A DNA stretch of 64,000 nucleotides from Brassicibacter mesophilus (GTDB lineage Bacteria > Bacillota > Clostridia > Tissierellales > Proteiniboraceae), in assembly GCF_050433385.1 (NCBI RefSeq), contig NZ_JBNPXI010000016.1, positions 41,913 to 105,912 on the forward strand, in the 5' to 3' direction. Position 1 is the stretch's first letter; the number at the start of each line of letters is the position of its first letter. Position numbers and translations under genes: made by a program. Below, piece after piece: positions 1-7,920 of the stretch. The notes beneath the pieces were generated by a model that saw only the letters and a list, made by a program, of their open reading frames with translations, searched no databases and was not told where the DNA came from.

Positions 1-676
1 TACAAACAATTAACGCCATATAATTAAACATATCAAAACCACTTAAGGGCGAGGGACGCGCTGAACAAAGCATAGTAGCATCATACCAGTCTTTTGCGTT
101 CTGTGCAGATATCTTCATTACTTCTTGAAATTTTTTTTCATCAAAAGGCTTATTGCAAATTACTTCTAATTGATGAATAATGTCATGAAATTGTGCTTCA
201 ACATATTTTATGTTTTCTTCGGTAATTTCTTTATCATGATTATATGGAACATCAACAATAAGCAAAGGTATATTCAATTCATAGGCAATATTTTCATACC
301 ATTTTAATAAAGTTTCACAGATATTGTTGCATAGTAAAACTAAGTCTGGCAACGGCAACTCTTCAGATACACATTGCTGTACATCCATGTAAGCTAAATT
401 TGCTCTAGCATAACCACATATATCATTGGAGTATCCTTTTCGTTCTGCATATTCCAACAATTCTGGTGCTCCCTTACGTGCTGCAATTCCTACCACATGA
501 TTTTCAGGATAAACGGTATAAATCCCCATCGTTTCACAAAATTCACAGGGAGCAATGGAACTGGACCAACAAACTAAATCACCTCGTTCCTTGGCTTTTC
601 TTGCATCCTCCATATTCTTAGCCACCAATATATTTAGCATTTCTTTTGAATTCATACTTTCATTGATAATACTCAT
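1..676 (-). CDS. 2-hydroxyacyl-CoA dehydratase, first (HadB/FldB-like) subunit, partial at the window edge
   Basis: This is one subunit of the iron-sulfur enzyme that removes water from (R)-2-hydroxyacyl-CoA by a ketyl-radical mechanism in amino acid fermentation. Translation of the minus strand gives 225 residues, starting MSIINESMNSKEML and continuing off the window. Recognisable family segments are GWSS/CWSSS-type (about 36-40), YPENHVVGIAARKGAPEL (55-72), GYSNDICGYAR (80-90) and LLCNNICETLLKWYENIA (113-130), with the cysteines expected for cluster ligation. The pattern matches the alpha subunit of 2-hydroxyisocaproyl-CoA and phenyllactoyl-CoA dehydratases. Its ATG overlaps the TGA of the activator gene (ATGA), so the two are translationally coupled, and a second subunit gene should follow outside the window. 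The acyl substrate cannot be read from the sequence. Confidence 0.9.
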   Translation of the reverse strand, partial: MSIINESMNSKEMLNILVAKNMEDARKAKERGDLVCWSSSIAPCEFCETMGIYTVYPENHVVGIAARKGAPELLEYAERKGYSNDICGYARANLAYMDVQQCVSEELPLPDLVLLCNNICETLLKWYENIAYELNIPLLIVDVPYNHDKEITEENIKYVEAQFHDIIHQLEVICNKPFDEKKFQEVMKISAQNAKDWYDATMLCSARPSPLSGFDMFNYMALIVC

Positions 677-1470
677 ATCCTACCCCTTTCTTGTCCAAAC
701 TCAACAGCAAAGAGCGTTGCACCAATTGCACCAATTAGCTGAGGTGTTTTCGCTACATAAACTTTTTGTTCTAAAACTCTTTCCAAAGCACGAACTACCC
801 CTTGATTTTGTGCTACCCCGCCGGTTAGTGAAAAATCCTTTTCCATATTGGTTCGATATAACAGACCAAGTGCACGATTAACAATAGAATTATGTACGCC
901 CCTGGCAACATCTTCTCGTTTAGCATCTTTGGATAATAATGAAATTACTTCCGATTCTGCAAATACAGTGCATGTACTACTTACCGTTGCCGGAGTGTGC
1001 GATAATTCATCTAAAGTACCTAATTCATCAATAGGTATCTCTAGTATACGTGCCATGACTTCCAAAAATCTTCCCGTTCCAGCTGCACACTTATCATTCA
1101 TATAGAAACTTAATACTCTTCCTTTTTCATCAATAGAAATTGCTTTAACGTCTTGTCCCCCAATATCTAGAACAGTTCTTACGTTTTTAAAGACATAATT
1201 AATTCCCTTGGCATGACAACTTATTTCACTGAATTGTTTATCTGCATATTCAAGTGAATATCTGCCATATCCAGTAGCCACCGTATAGCTAACTTGCTCA
1301 ACAGATAAGGTCGTTGTCGAAAACAACTCATCAATTACTTTTTTAGGTCCACTAGTTCCCGTTCCTAATTGCACCACACTTGTTTGAATAATCTCTCGAT
1401 TTTCATTCATTAATACAGCTTTAGATGATGCTGAACCAATATCAACGCCTAAATAATAAGAAGTATCCAT
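673..1470 (-). CDS. 2-hydroxyacyl-CoA dehydratase activator (HadI/FldI-type ATPase)
   Basis: This is the ATP-dependent one-electron donor that activates the dehydratase. The 265-residue ASKHA-fold protein has the phosphate-1 motif DIGSASSK (10-17), DIGGQD (102-107) and TGGVAQN (216-222). Cys128 (in KCAAGTGR) and Cys167 (in SSTCTVF) are the two cysteines that, one from each protomer, hold the shared [4Fe-4S] cluster in this family. The length is typical. The ATG is preceded by AGGAG at good spacing. It heads its own transcription unit, with a terminator and 440 bp between it and the ligase gene, and one copy of the cluster-specific 40-bp element about 70 bp upstream. The stop overlaps the start of the dehydratase subunit. 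The family call is secure; substrate specificity is not. Confidence 0.93.
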   Translation of the reverse strand: MDTSYYLGVDIGSASSKAVLMNENREIIQTSVVQLGTGTSGPKKVIDELFSTTTLSVEQVSYTVATGYGRYSLEYADKQFSEISCHAKGINYVFKNVRTVLDIGGQDVKAISIDEKGRVLSFYMNDKCAAGTGRFLEVMARILEIPIDELGTLDELSHTPATVSSTCTVFAESEVISLLSKDAKREDVARGVHNSIVNRALGLLYRTNMEKDFSLTGGVAQNQGVVRALERVLEQKVYVAKTPQLIGAIGATLFAVEFGQERGRI

Positions 1471-1539
1471 TCTACTTTACTCCTAACCATGAAGAAAGCA
1501 CTATTTTCTAAACCTCAGAAGTACTTTCATAATATAATG

Positions 1540-1578
1540 TATTTAGGTTAATAAAGGCAACCTATAATCCTTTTTAAA
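1540..1578 (-). promoter_or_regulatory. Cluster-specific 40-bp element, copy 1 (upstream of dehydratase activator)
   Basis: On the plus strand this reads TATTTAGGTTAATAAAGG, then CAACCTATAATCCTTTTTAAA. Two inverted repeats are interleaved: TAGGTT with AACCTA, and AAAGG with CCTTT. Near-identical copies lie at 4860-4899 and 9081-9120. Copies 1 and 2 share identity a little further on both sides (ATAATG on one side, AAAACTG on the other). It could be an operator pair or, because a likely -10 lies upstream, a transcribed H-type pseudoknot. Function is inferred only from recurrence and position. Confidence 0.7.
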
Positions 1579-1601
1579 ACTGGCAATTATACAATTTAAA
1601 C

Positions 1602-1646
1602 TGTATAATTTGTTTAAAAGATAGAATGACACTATTTTCTCCTTGA
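1602..1646 (-). promoter_or_regulatory. Putative promoter region with distal conserved box (activator unit)
   Basis: A 28-bp box at 1619-1646 (sense strand TCAAGGAGAAAATAGTGTCA, then TTCTATCT) closely resembles 9159-9186 in front of the permease gene. In both places exactly 11 nt separate the box from a -10-like hexamer (TATACA at 1602-1607; TATATA at 9142-9147), and about 40 nt separate it from the 40-bp element. A poor -35 overlapping the box would suit an activator-dependent promoter. This is inference from two aligned copies. Confidence 0.45.
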
Positions 1647-1804
1647 AACTTTGATATCGATTCTATTGATTCCAGAATCATTACTAGTATAATCCACTAA
1701 GGAAAATATCAGATGAATAATCTAGGTATAAAATCAGTAGTATGTTGAAAATTTAGACCTTTTTCTTCAAAGAACAAGGTGGATAGTGTTAAATACGGTT
1801 GGTG

Positions 1805-1845
1805 CTACCTTGCTTCTGTTATGGATATTAACAGAAGCAAAGTAG
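1805..1845. repeat. Long inverted repeat in the ligase-activator intergenic region
   Basis: The arms CTAC.TTGCTTCTGTTA and TAACAGAAGCAA.GTAG pair over about 16 bp with one mismatch around a 6-nt loop. There is no T-tract after it on either strand, so it does not look like an ordinary intrinsic terminator. It lies between a probable terminator (1862-1890) and the promoter of the activator unit. Its role is unknown. Confidence 0.6.
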
Positions 1846-1861
1846 TTGGTTTGCTCTATGT

Positions 1862-1890
1862 CTAAAAATATAGCTACTAAACTAGCTATA
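1862..1890 (-). terminator. Probable terminator after the acyl-CoA ligase gene
   Basis: A perfect 8-bp stem TATAGCTA/TAGCTATA with a 6-nt loop is followed on the minus strand by TATTTTTAG. It lies just past the ligase stop codon, which supports a transcript end there and a separate unit for the activator and dehydratase. Confidence 0.65.
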
Positions 1891-1912
1891 AAAGCTTTAG
1901 AAAATGTATCTA

Positions 1913-3559
1913 CTATATTGACATAGATTCAGTCATGTCCTCACATGATTTTGGTAATTCTAACATTTTTATTATCTTATTTTTTGCTAACTTTTTAATA
2001 GATACAAGATCAACTTTTCCTGTACTATTCATCGGAAACTTATCTAGCTGAAAAACAAAATTTGGTGTCTTATAGTTAGCAAGATGATTTTTAACAAATG
2101 CTTTTAACCCATCAACATCAATTTTTTTATCTGGTTTCATTATTATTAAAGCAGTAATTTCTTCCTGAACAGCAGTATCTACATCTACTCCTACAACTTT
2201 AACATTAAGAATATCCTCACTATAGTGTTCTATAACGCATTCAATTTCACTTGGAGAAATATTTTCTCCGCCCCGAACAATCATATCACTCATTCGTCCA
2301 CAAAAATAAAAATAATCATCTTTATCGCGATACCCAACATCATCGGTTTTAAGCCAACCGTCATAAGTATACTTTTCCAGATCCTTTTGATGCATATTAT
2401 AATACCCCTTCATTATACAAAAACCTTTTGTCTGGATTTCCCCTTTAACATTCACATCACACTCACAATTGGCTTCATTGTCCCAAATACGTATTTCTAT
2501 ATTTGGAATTGCCTTACCTATCGCTTCTGATTTTAGCATAGTGTCATCATTATAGTCTGACAAAGTAATTAAAGGTGACGTTTCCGTCTGCCCGTATCCT
2601 ATTTGTAAATGAGGAATATCTACCTTTGAAACAAACTCACGATATTTCTCACCCGTTATGCCTGAGCCTGCTAAAATACCAGAGTTCCATGATGAAATAT
2701 TGCAATTACCAAAGTTTGGATTCTGAACTAAAAGCATTAACATAGAAGGAACCACATTGAATGCTGTAACACTATACTTCTCTATGAGTTCCATAGCTTG
2801 GTCCGGTTTATATTTACGCATTATTATTGTAGGCATCGCAACCATTAATCCCAATAATAATCCACATGTCATCCCTGAGCAGTGGAATATTGGCATACCA
2901 ATCAGCATAATATCTTTATTTTTATTCCATCGCATTAAATCTGATAATATTCTTGCATCATTAAGTATACTATAGTATGATAGTAAAACACCTTTAGGTA
3001 GTTGTGTACTTCCAGAAGTAAAAAGCATACAAGCTGTATCTTCAGTTGTAACCAATCTCTTGGCTTTATTAAGTTTTTCCATGGTTTGCCATCCTATGGC
3101 ATCATCGGACTTCTGTAATTCAATAGCTTCATTAAATATACTTATAATACTAAAGTAATCTTTTAACTTAGGAAGATTCTTCTTAACTTTGTTAATAACT
3201 CCTAAGTAATCAATAGAGCCCGTAGATTCTCCATAGAACAAATATTCAATATCAGCATAAGATAAAACATTTTTCATTTCTAAATGCTTATACGAATAAT
3301 TAAAAACAGCTGTAACTGCACCAATTTTCATTGCTGCGTATATGATACAAACCTGTTGGATAGAATTAATGCTCCAAACCCCCACATGTGTACCTTTTTG
3401 AATATTTTTTTTTAGCATCATTTCTGCTATGCTGTCAGTAATTTGATCCACTTGTTTCCAATTATAGCTGACATCATCAAAAATATAGGCTACATCCTCA
3501 GGATAATCTTCTGCATTTTTTTTCAACACATCTGAAAGAGTAACATTCAACAAATCCAT
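1913..3559 (-). CDS. Acyl-CoA ligase (AMP-forming, CaiC-like)
   Basis: This ANL-superfamily synthetase activates a carboxylic acid to its CoA thioester with ATP. The 548-residue protein shows the P-loop TSGSTQLPKG (181-190), YGQTET (322-327), GWLKTDD (401-407), the hinge region GRMSDMIVRGGENI (421-434) and the C-terminal catalytic lysine in NSTGKVD (Lys515). Length and motifs fit carnitine/crotonobetaine-type and medium-chain ligases. The ATG has AAGGAGG at 5-6 nt. It follows the CoA-transferase gene by 41 bp and probably shares its transcript. In the pathway it would prime the first CoA ester, after which the transferase recycles CoA. The true acid substrate is not evident from sequence. Confidence 0.88.
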   Translation of the reverse strand: MDLLNVTLSDVLKKNAEDYPEDVAYIFDDVSYNWKQVDQITDSIAEMMLKKNIQKGTHVGVWSINSIQQVCIIYAAMKIGAVTAVFNYSYKHLEMKNVLSYADIEYLFYGESTGSIDYLGVINKVKKNLPKLKDYFSIISIFNEAIELQKSDDAIGWQTMEKLNKAKRLVTTEDTACMLFTSGSTQLPKGVLLSYYSILNDARILSDLMRWNKNKDIMLIGMPIFHCSGMTCGLLLGLMVAMPTIIMRKYKPDQAMELIEKYSVTAFNVVPSMLMLLVQNPNFGNCNISSWNSGILAGSGITGEKYREFVSKVDIPHLQIGYGQTETSPLITLSDYNDDTMLKSEAIGKAIPNIEIRIWDNEANCECDVNVKGEIQTKGFCIMKGYYNMHQKDLEKYTYDGWLKTDDVGYRDKDDYFYFCGRMSDMIVRGGENISPSEIECVIEHYSEDILNVKVVGVDVDTAVQEEITALIIMKPDKKIDVDGLKAFVKNHLANYKTPNFVFQLDKFPMNSTGKVDLVSIKKLAKNKIIKMLELPKSCEDMTESMSI

Positions 3560-3600
3560 TTTATCCTCCTTGCTCGATAAACACAGTCAGCTTATTAAAA

Positions 3601-4836
3601 TTATTTTTCTTGATCAGCATGTAGATGCTTCTCAATTAGAATGCCTTTTGATATCATTTCTTGAATTTGTGCTTCGCTATATCCAAGTTCAACTAAAATT
3701 TTTGAAGATTGCTCACCTAAGAATGGAGCACGATTTCTCGGAGGGAGTGTAATACCGCCAAATTTAGCAGGTGTAGCACTCTCGATATATTGATCACCAT
3801 TAGGCTGAGTAAACTTAGACAAGTATAAATTGTCCTTTGCTTGTTGAGATTCTAATATTTCATAAACATTACATACTATAGAATGAGGTATATCATTTTC
3901 TCTTAAAATTTCATCTAGCTCATCTCGAGTAAATTTCATGAAACCTTCACTAATAATTTGAACAATTTTTCTACAATTTTCATTTCCCTTAGCAAATGTA
4001 TTATATTCTGGATTTTCAATTAGCTCTTCTCGACCTATAATCTTCATGAAATATGGAAAATAACGTTCATACTCATGACAGCACACCATTATCCACTTAT
4101 CATCTTTACATTTATAGGTATTATTCAATGGAGTATTCTCAAGACGACTCTTTGGATATTTATCTAAATCACTACACTGAATCGAAAGTATAGGCTCTAA
4201 CATATTGTAAATAGCCTGTCCATAAAGCGATACAACAATTTTACTACCTTCTTCAGTACATTTCTGCTTGTATAGTGCAGCACATACTGCAGCAGCCATA
4301 GTGCTAGCAGTAGAATTATCCCCAAATGAACTTGGAGGAATCACAGGAGCTGTATTTTTTTCCATAGAAGCAATCATTGCACCTCCTAATGCCCAGAAGC
4401 AAACATTATCAAACCCTGGATCATTAGCCATTGATCCACCTTCTCCAAATCCAGTCATATGTGCATAGATAAGTCTAGGATATTTACCATGAAGGGTGTT
4501 ATAATCTAATCCTAACTTCTCAAGAGCACGACCACGAGTATTAGTTAGAAAAACATCAGCATTTGCCAATAATTTATCCATTACCTCCTTACCTTCAAGA
4601 GTTTTCAAGTCCAACGCAATGCTTTTTTTATTGGCATTATGAACATCGTAAGTAATGTATTTCATTCCAGGCAAAGGAACCGCATAACGTGTCGTATCTC
4701 CTTTCGGTACAGCTTCCACCTTAACTATGTCAGCACCCCAGTCAGCTAATATACGTCCAGCTGAAGGTGCTGCTACGTACGTTGTTAATTCAACTATTTT
4801 CACATCCTCTAGTAGATTATATGGATTATTACTCAT
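3601..4836 (-). CDS. Class III CoA-transferase (CaiB/FldA/HadA family)
   Basis: It moves CoA between an acyl-CoA product and an incoming hydroxy acid, saving ATP in reductive amino acid fermentation. The 411-residue protein has the N-terminal signature VKIVELTTYVAAPSAGRILADWGADIVKVE-type fold (positions 12-41; key residues Ala22-Gly27, Asp36), and the catalytic aspartate in NDPGFDN (Asp143). The size fits CaiB, FldA and HadA. The ATG is preceded by AAGGAG, with a copy of the cluster 40-bp element only about 15 nt upstream of that ribosome binding site. It lies 89 bp after etfA and 41 bp before the ligase. By context the substrates are a 2-hydroxyacyl/enoyl or saturated acyl pair; which one is not determined. 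Confidence 0.9.
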   Translation of the reverse strand: MSNNPYNLLEDVKIVELTTYVAAPSAGRILADWGADIVKVEAVPKGDTTRYAVPLPGMKYITYDVHNANKKSIALDLKTLEGKEVMDKLLANADVFLTNTRGRALEKLGLDYNTLHGKYPRLIYAHMTGFGEGGSMANDPGFDNVCFWALGGAMIASMEKNTAPVIPPSSFGDNSTASTMAAAVCAALYKQKCTEEGSKIVVSLYGQAIYNMLEPILSIQCSDLDKYPKSRLENTPLNNTYKCKDDKWIMVCCHEYERYFPYFMKIIGREELIENPEYNTFAKGNENCRKIVQIISEGFMKFTRDELDEILRENDIPHSIVCNVYEILESQQAKDNLYLSKFTQPNGDQYIESATPAKFGGITLPPRNRAPFLGEQSSKILVELGYSEAQIQEMISKGILIEKHLHADQEK

Positions 4837-4859
4837 AATTCATTTCTCCTTATATAATG

Positions 4860-4899
4860 TATTTAGGTCAATAAAGGTAACCTATAATCCTTTTTTAAA
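4860..4899 (-). promoter_or_regulatory. Cluster-specific 40-bp element, copy 2 (upstream of CoA-transferase)
   Basis: This copy differs from copy 1 at only a few positions. One change (GGTC instead of GGTT on the plus strand) turns a Watson-Crick pair into a G-U pair in the sense-strand RNA, so the stem TAGGTT/RACCTA is kept. The element ends about 15 nt from the AAGGAG of the CoA-transferase. It sits between etfA and the transferase, where no distal promoter box is seen, which favours a role in RNA. Confidence 0.7.
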
Positions 4900-4925
4900 A
4901 CTGATTAATTTTTAATAGTTAGCCT

Positions 4926-5936
4926 TTAATTATTTTTGTATTTTTTTAATTCTTCAATAAATTGTGGTATAACTTCAAAAAGATCTCCTACAATTCCATA
5001 ATCCGCAACTTTAAATATAGGTGCATCTGGATCTTTATTGATTGCAATAATAATATCTGAACCTGACATTCCTGCTAAGTGCTGAATTGCTCCAGATATT
5101 CCACAAGCTATATATATTTTAGGAGCTACCGTTTTTCCGGTTTGTCCTACTTGATGAGCATGTGGTATCCAGTCACTATCTACTGCTGCTCTAGATGAGC
5201 CTACTGCCGCTCCCAATACTTCAGCTAATTCTCGAATGTAAGAGAAGTTTTCCGCTTTTCCTAGCCCGCGTCCTCCAGAGACAATAAATTCTGCATCTTC
5301 TAAATTTACTTCTGAGGATACTTCTTTGATAGCTTCGTGTATTCGAGTTCGAATGTTTTCTTCCGGAATTGAAATGTCTTCTTGAATAATTTTTCCGTCT
5401 ACTTCCTCATTTCGTAATGGCTTTTTGTATACACCAGGTCGAACTGTTCCCATTTGAGGACGACGATCTGGACATTCGATTTTCGCCATAAGGTTTCCAC
5501 CAAATGCTGGACGTATCCAAGTTACATTATTGCTTTCTTGGTTGAACTCAATACTAGTGCAGTCTGCAGTTAACCCTGTCCTTAGCTTACAAGCTACTCG
5601 TGGTCCAAAGTCTCTTCCATTACTTGTTGCCCCAATTAAGATAGTATTTGGCTTATATTTGTCAACTAGTCGTGTAAAGCATAAATAAACTGCATCAGTT
5701 AAGTACCTATTATATACAGGATTATCAACTAATATAACTTCATCTGCTCCATACTCTAAGGCTTCTTTCGCTACTTTTTGTACATGATGTCCAATTACAA
5801 CGGCAACTAATTTTTCTCCTAATGCATCGGCGATTTCTCTGCCTGGACGTAATAATTCAAATCCTACTTTTTTTTCTTTTCCATCTTCGGTTTCAACATA
5901 AATCCACACATTTTTATATTCTGAATTCACACTCAT
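4926..5936 (-). CDS. etfA: Electron transfer flavoprotein alpha subunit
   Basis: EtfA binds FAD and passes electrons between the acyl-CoA dehydrogenase and its partners. The 336-residue protein has the C-terminal FAD domain from about residue 213: SGGRGLGKAENF (220-231), GQTGKTVAPKIYIACGISGA (264-283) and NKDPDAPIFKVADYGIVGD (300-318). It follows etfB by 12 bp with its own AAGGAGG. The pair, together with the dehydrogenase gene immediately upstream, is the arrangement of reductive Stickland clusters. Whether this complex bifurcates electrons to ferredoxin cannot be proven from sequence, although the EtfB sequence resembles bifurcating types. Confidence 0.95.
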   Translation of the reverse strand: MSVNSEYKNVWIYVETEDGKEKKVGFELLRPGREIADALGEKLVAVVIGHHVQKVAKEALEYGADEVILVDNPVYNRYLTDAVYLCFTRLVDKYKPNTILIGATSNGRDFGPRVACKLRTGLTADCTSIEFNQESNNVTWIRPAFGGNLMAKIECPDRRPQMGTVRPGVYKKPLRNEEVDGKIIQEDISIPEENIRTRIHEAIKEVSSEVNLEDAEFIVSGGRGLGKAENFSYIRELAEVLGAAVGSSRAAVDSDWIPHAHQVGQTGKTVAPKIYIACGISGAIQHLAGMSGSDIIIAINKDPDAPIFKVADYGIVGDLFEVIPQFIEELKKYKNN

Positions 5937-5948
5937 GATTTGCCTCCT

Positions 5949-6746
5949 TTACAGTACTTTAGAATCTACTAGTAATGACATTAAAGTTTTTATAGATTTT
6001 TCTACTGTTTCTTGTTGAATAATTACGCCATTTTTAGATCGTACTGGTGTATAGGTTTTCTTTACCTTTGTCGGAGAACCTTTTAATCCACATTTTTCTA
6101 TGTTTATGGATACATCTTTTGAGGTCAGCACTGGAATTTCTGCTCTATTAGCAGCCATTTTGCTTTTTATGGTAGCATATCTTGGCTCAAATTCCGTTTT
6201 GGATACTGTAATTACTGCCGGAGTTTGCACTTCAATCCAATCATATCCTTGATCATTGTCTCTTTTGATTAGGGTTTGGGCATGCTCCTGTTTGATGTCG
6301 GTTGCATAGGTCACTTGCGGTAACCCTAGGTGTTCTGCAATTTCTGGTCCCACTTGCCCAGTATCTCCATCTATCGCTTGCATTCCACAAAAGATTAAAT
6401 CAAATGCACCTTTCTTTTGCTCCAAAAACCGAATGTAAGTGGATAAAATATAACTTGTAGCTAAAGTGTCAGATCCCCCAAAAACTCGATCACTGATTAG
6501 ATATGCTTCATCTGCCCCTATAGATAAGCATTCTTTTAAAGCTGTTTTTGCTTGTTCTGGCCCCATAGAAATTACTGTAATATTTCCGCCTTCCTTTTCT
6601 TTTAGCTGAACAGCTAATTCTAGAGCATAAGCATCAAAGGTATTTACAATACTAGGCACACCTTGACGTATAAGAGTATTAGTTACAGGATCAATCTTGA
6701 TTTCCGTCGTATCAGGAACCTGTTTCACACAAACTAAAATATTCAT
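5949..6746 (-). CDS. etfB: Electron transfer flavoprotein beta subunit
   Basis: EtfB pairs with EtfA. The 265-residue protein starts MNILVCVKQVPDT, and carries ADEAYLISDRVFGGSDTLAT (78-97) and GMQAIDGDTGQVGPEIAE (121-138). These segments closely resemble the EtfB of known electron-bifurcating complexes from amino acid fermenters, in which the N-terminal cofactor is FAD rather than AMP; that assignment is inference. AGGAGG precedes the ATG. It lies 15 bp after the acyl-CoA dehydrogenase and 12 bp before etfA, so the three are cotranscribed. Confidence 0.95.
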   Translation of the reverse strand: MNILVCVKQVPDTTEIKIDPVTNTLIRQGVPSIVNTFDAYALELAVQLKEKEGGNITVISMGPEQAKTALKECLSIGADEAYLISDRVFGGSDTLATSYILSTYIRFLEQKKGAFDLIFCGMQAIDGDTGQVGPEIAEHLGLPQVTYATDIKQEHAQTLIKRDNDQGYDWIEVQTPAVITVSKTEFEPRYATIKSKMAANRAEIPVLTSKDVSINIEKCGLKGSPTKVKKTYTPVRSKNGVIIQQETVEKSIKTLMSLLVDSKVL

Positions 6747-6761
6747 TTAAATCCCTCCTAT

Positions 6762-7889
6762 TTAATGCAGCATTATACCTGAAATGACAACACGTTGTAT
6801 TTGATTTGTTCCTTCGTATATCTGAAGAATTTTTGCATCTCTCATCATTTTTTCTATAGGATATTCTTTCATATAGCCATATCCGCCAAATATTTGTAAT
6901 GCATCACACGTCACGTTCATGGCAGTATCTGCTCCCATCACTTTGCTCATAGCAGAGTAAATCGAATAATTTTCTCCATCATCTATCAACTCTGCAGTAT
7001 GGTATACCAACTGACGAGCCGCTTCTGTATGAATTTGCATGTCCGCAAGCATAAACTGCAATCCTTGCTTAGAGGCAATTGGTTTGCCGAATTGGACACG
7101 TTCTTTGGAGTATTTTACCGCTTCATCAATAGCTCTTTGTGCTAGTCCAACACCAGTAGCTCCAACGAAAGGACGAGAAGTATCTAATGTTTTCATTGCA
7201 TAAACAAATCCTTTACCTTCTTCTCCAATTAAATGATCTTTTGGAATTCTACATTCATTAAAAATTACCTCAGTAGTATTCGATAATCGGATTCCCATTT
7301 TGTCTTCATGTTTTCCAATAGATACACCTGGACGATCTCTTTCCACAAAAAATGCTGATAAACCATTTGTCCCCTTCGATAAATCAGTAGACGCAAATAC
7401 GCTGTATACTCCAGCTATTCCCCCATTGGTGATAAAACATTTTGTTCCACTTAATACATATTCATCTCCTTCTAAATGGGCTTTTGTACTTACCGAAGCT
7501 GCATCAGAGCCAGCATTTGGTTCTGTCAGGCAAAAAGCAGCTAATTTCCCAGATACAAGGATATCAAAGTATTGTTTTTTTTGTTCGGCAGTTCCAAATA
7601 AATTTATCGTACTACATGCAGAATTATTTGCTCCAATAGCTGAAGCAAGTCCACAATCATATCTGCCTAATGTCTCCGCAATATACACTTCGGTTTTTCG
7701 ATCCACCATAGCTCCACCATATTCTTCAGGTACCTCTAACAAGTGAATTCCCATATCTAAAATATCTTTATAAATTTTTTCAGGAAATTCACCGGAAGCA
7801 TCAAATTCTCCCACCACTGGAGCTACTTCTTTTTCCATGTAACTTTCCACTAATTCTCGTAAATCTTTCATTTCATTTGTAATTTGCAT
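6762..7889 (-). CDS. Acyl-CoA dehydrogenase (enoyl-CoA reductase direction)
   Basis: This FAD enzyme would reduce the 2-enoyl-CoA formed by the dehydratase, taking electrons through EtfAB. The 375-residue protein has the FAD/substrate loop LTEPNAGSDAAS (121-132), the C-terminal QIFGGYGYMKEYPIEKMMRD segment (about 333-352) and the catalytic base Glu359 in YEGTNQIQR. The length matches short-chain enzymes such as butyryl-CoA dehydrogenase and the AcdA/AcdB proteins of fermentative clusters. The start has GGGAGG at 7 nt. It sits 31 bp after the permease gene, so one transcript probably runs permease, dehydrogenase, etfB and etfA. Chain length or aromatic preference is not predictable here. Confidence 0.92.
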   Translation of the reverse strand: MQITNEMKDLRELVESYMEKEVAPVVGEFDASGEFPEKIYKDILDMGIHLLEVPEEYGGAMVDRKTEVYIAETLGRYDCGLASAIGANNSACSTINLFGTAEQKKQYFDILVSGKLAAFCLTEPNAGSDAASVSTKAHLEGDEYVLSGTKCFITNGGIAGVYSVFASTDLSKGTNGLSAFFVERDRPGVSIGKHEDKMGIRLSNTTEVIFNECRIPKDHLIGEEGKGFVYAMKTLDTSRPFVGATGVGLAQRAIDEAVKYSKERVQFGKPIASKQGLQFMLADMQIHTEAARQLVYHTAELIDDGENYSIYSAMSKVMGADTAMNVTCDALQIFGGYGYMKEYPIEKMMRDAKILQIYEGTNQIQRVVISGIMLH

Positions 7890-7920
7890 AATAATCCTCC
7901 CTGTTCTTGAAAATATTCAA

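Noticed and set aside
555..1105. Plus-strand reading frames opposite the dehydratase activator and subunit genes
   Set aside because: The minus-strand genes are unmistakable and explain the open frames; the plus-strand products match nothing.
1471..1912. Sigma-54 promoter in front of the activator
   Set aside because: No TGGCAC-N5-TTGC-like sequence could be found in this interval or upstream of the permease.
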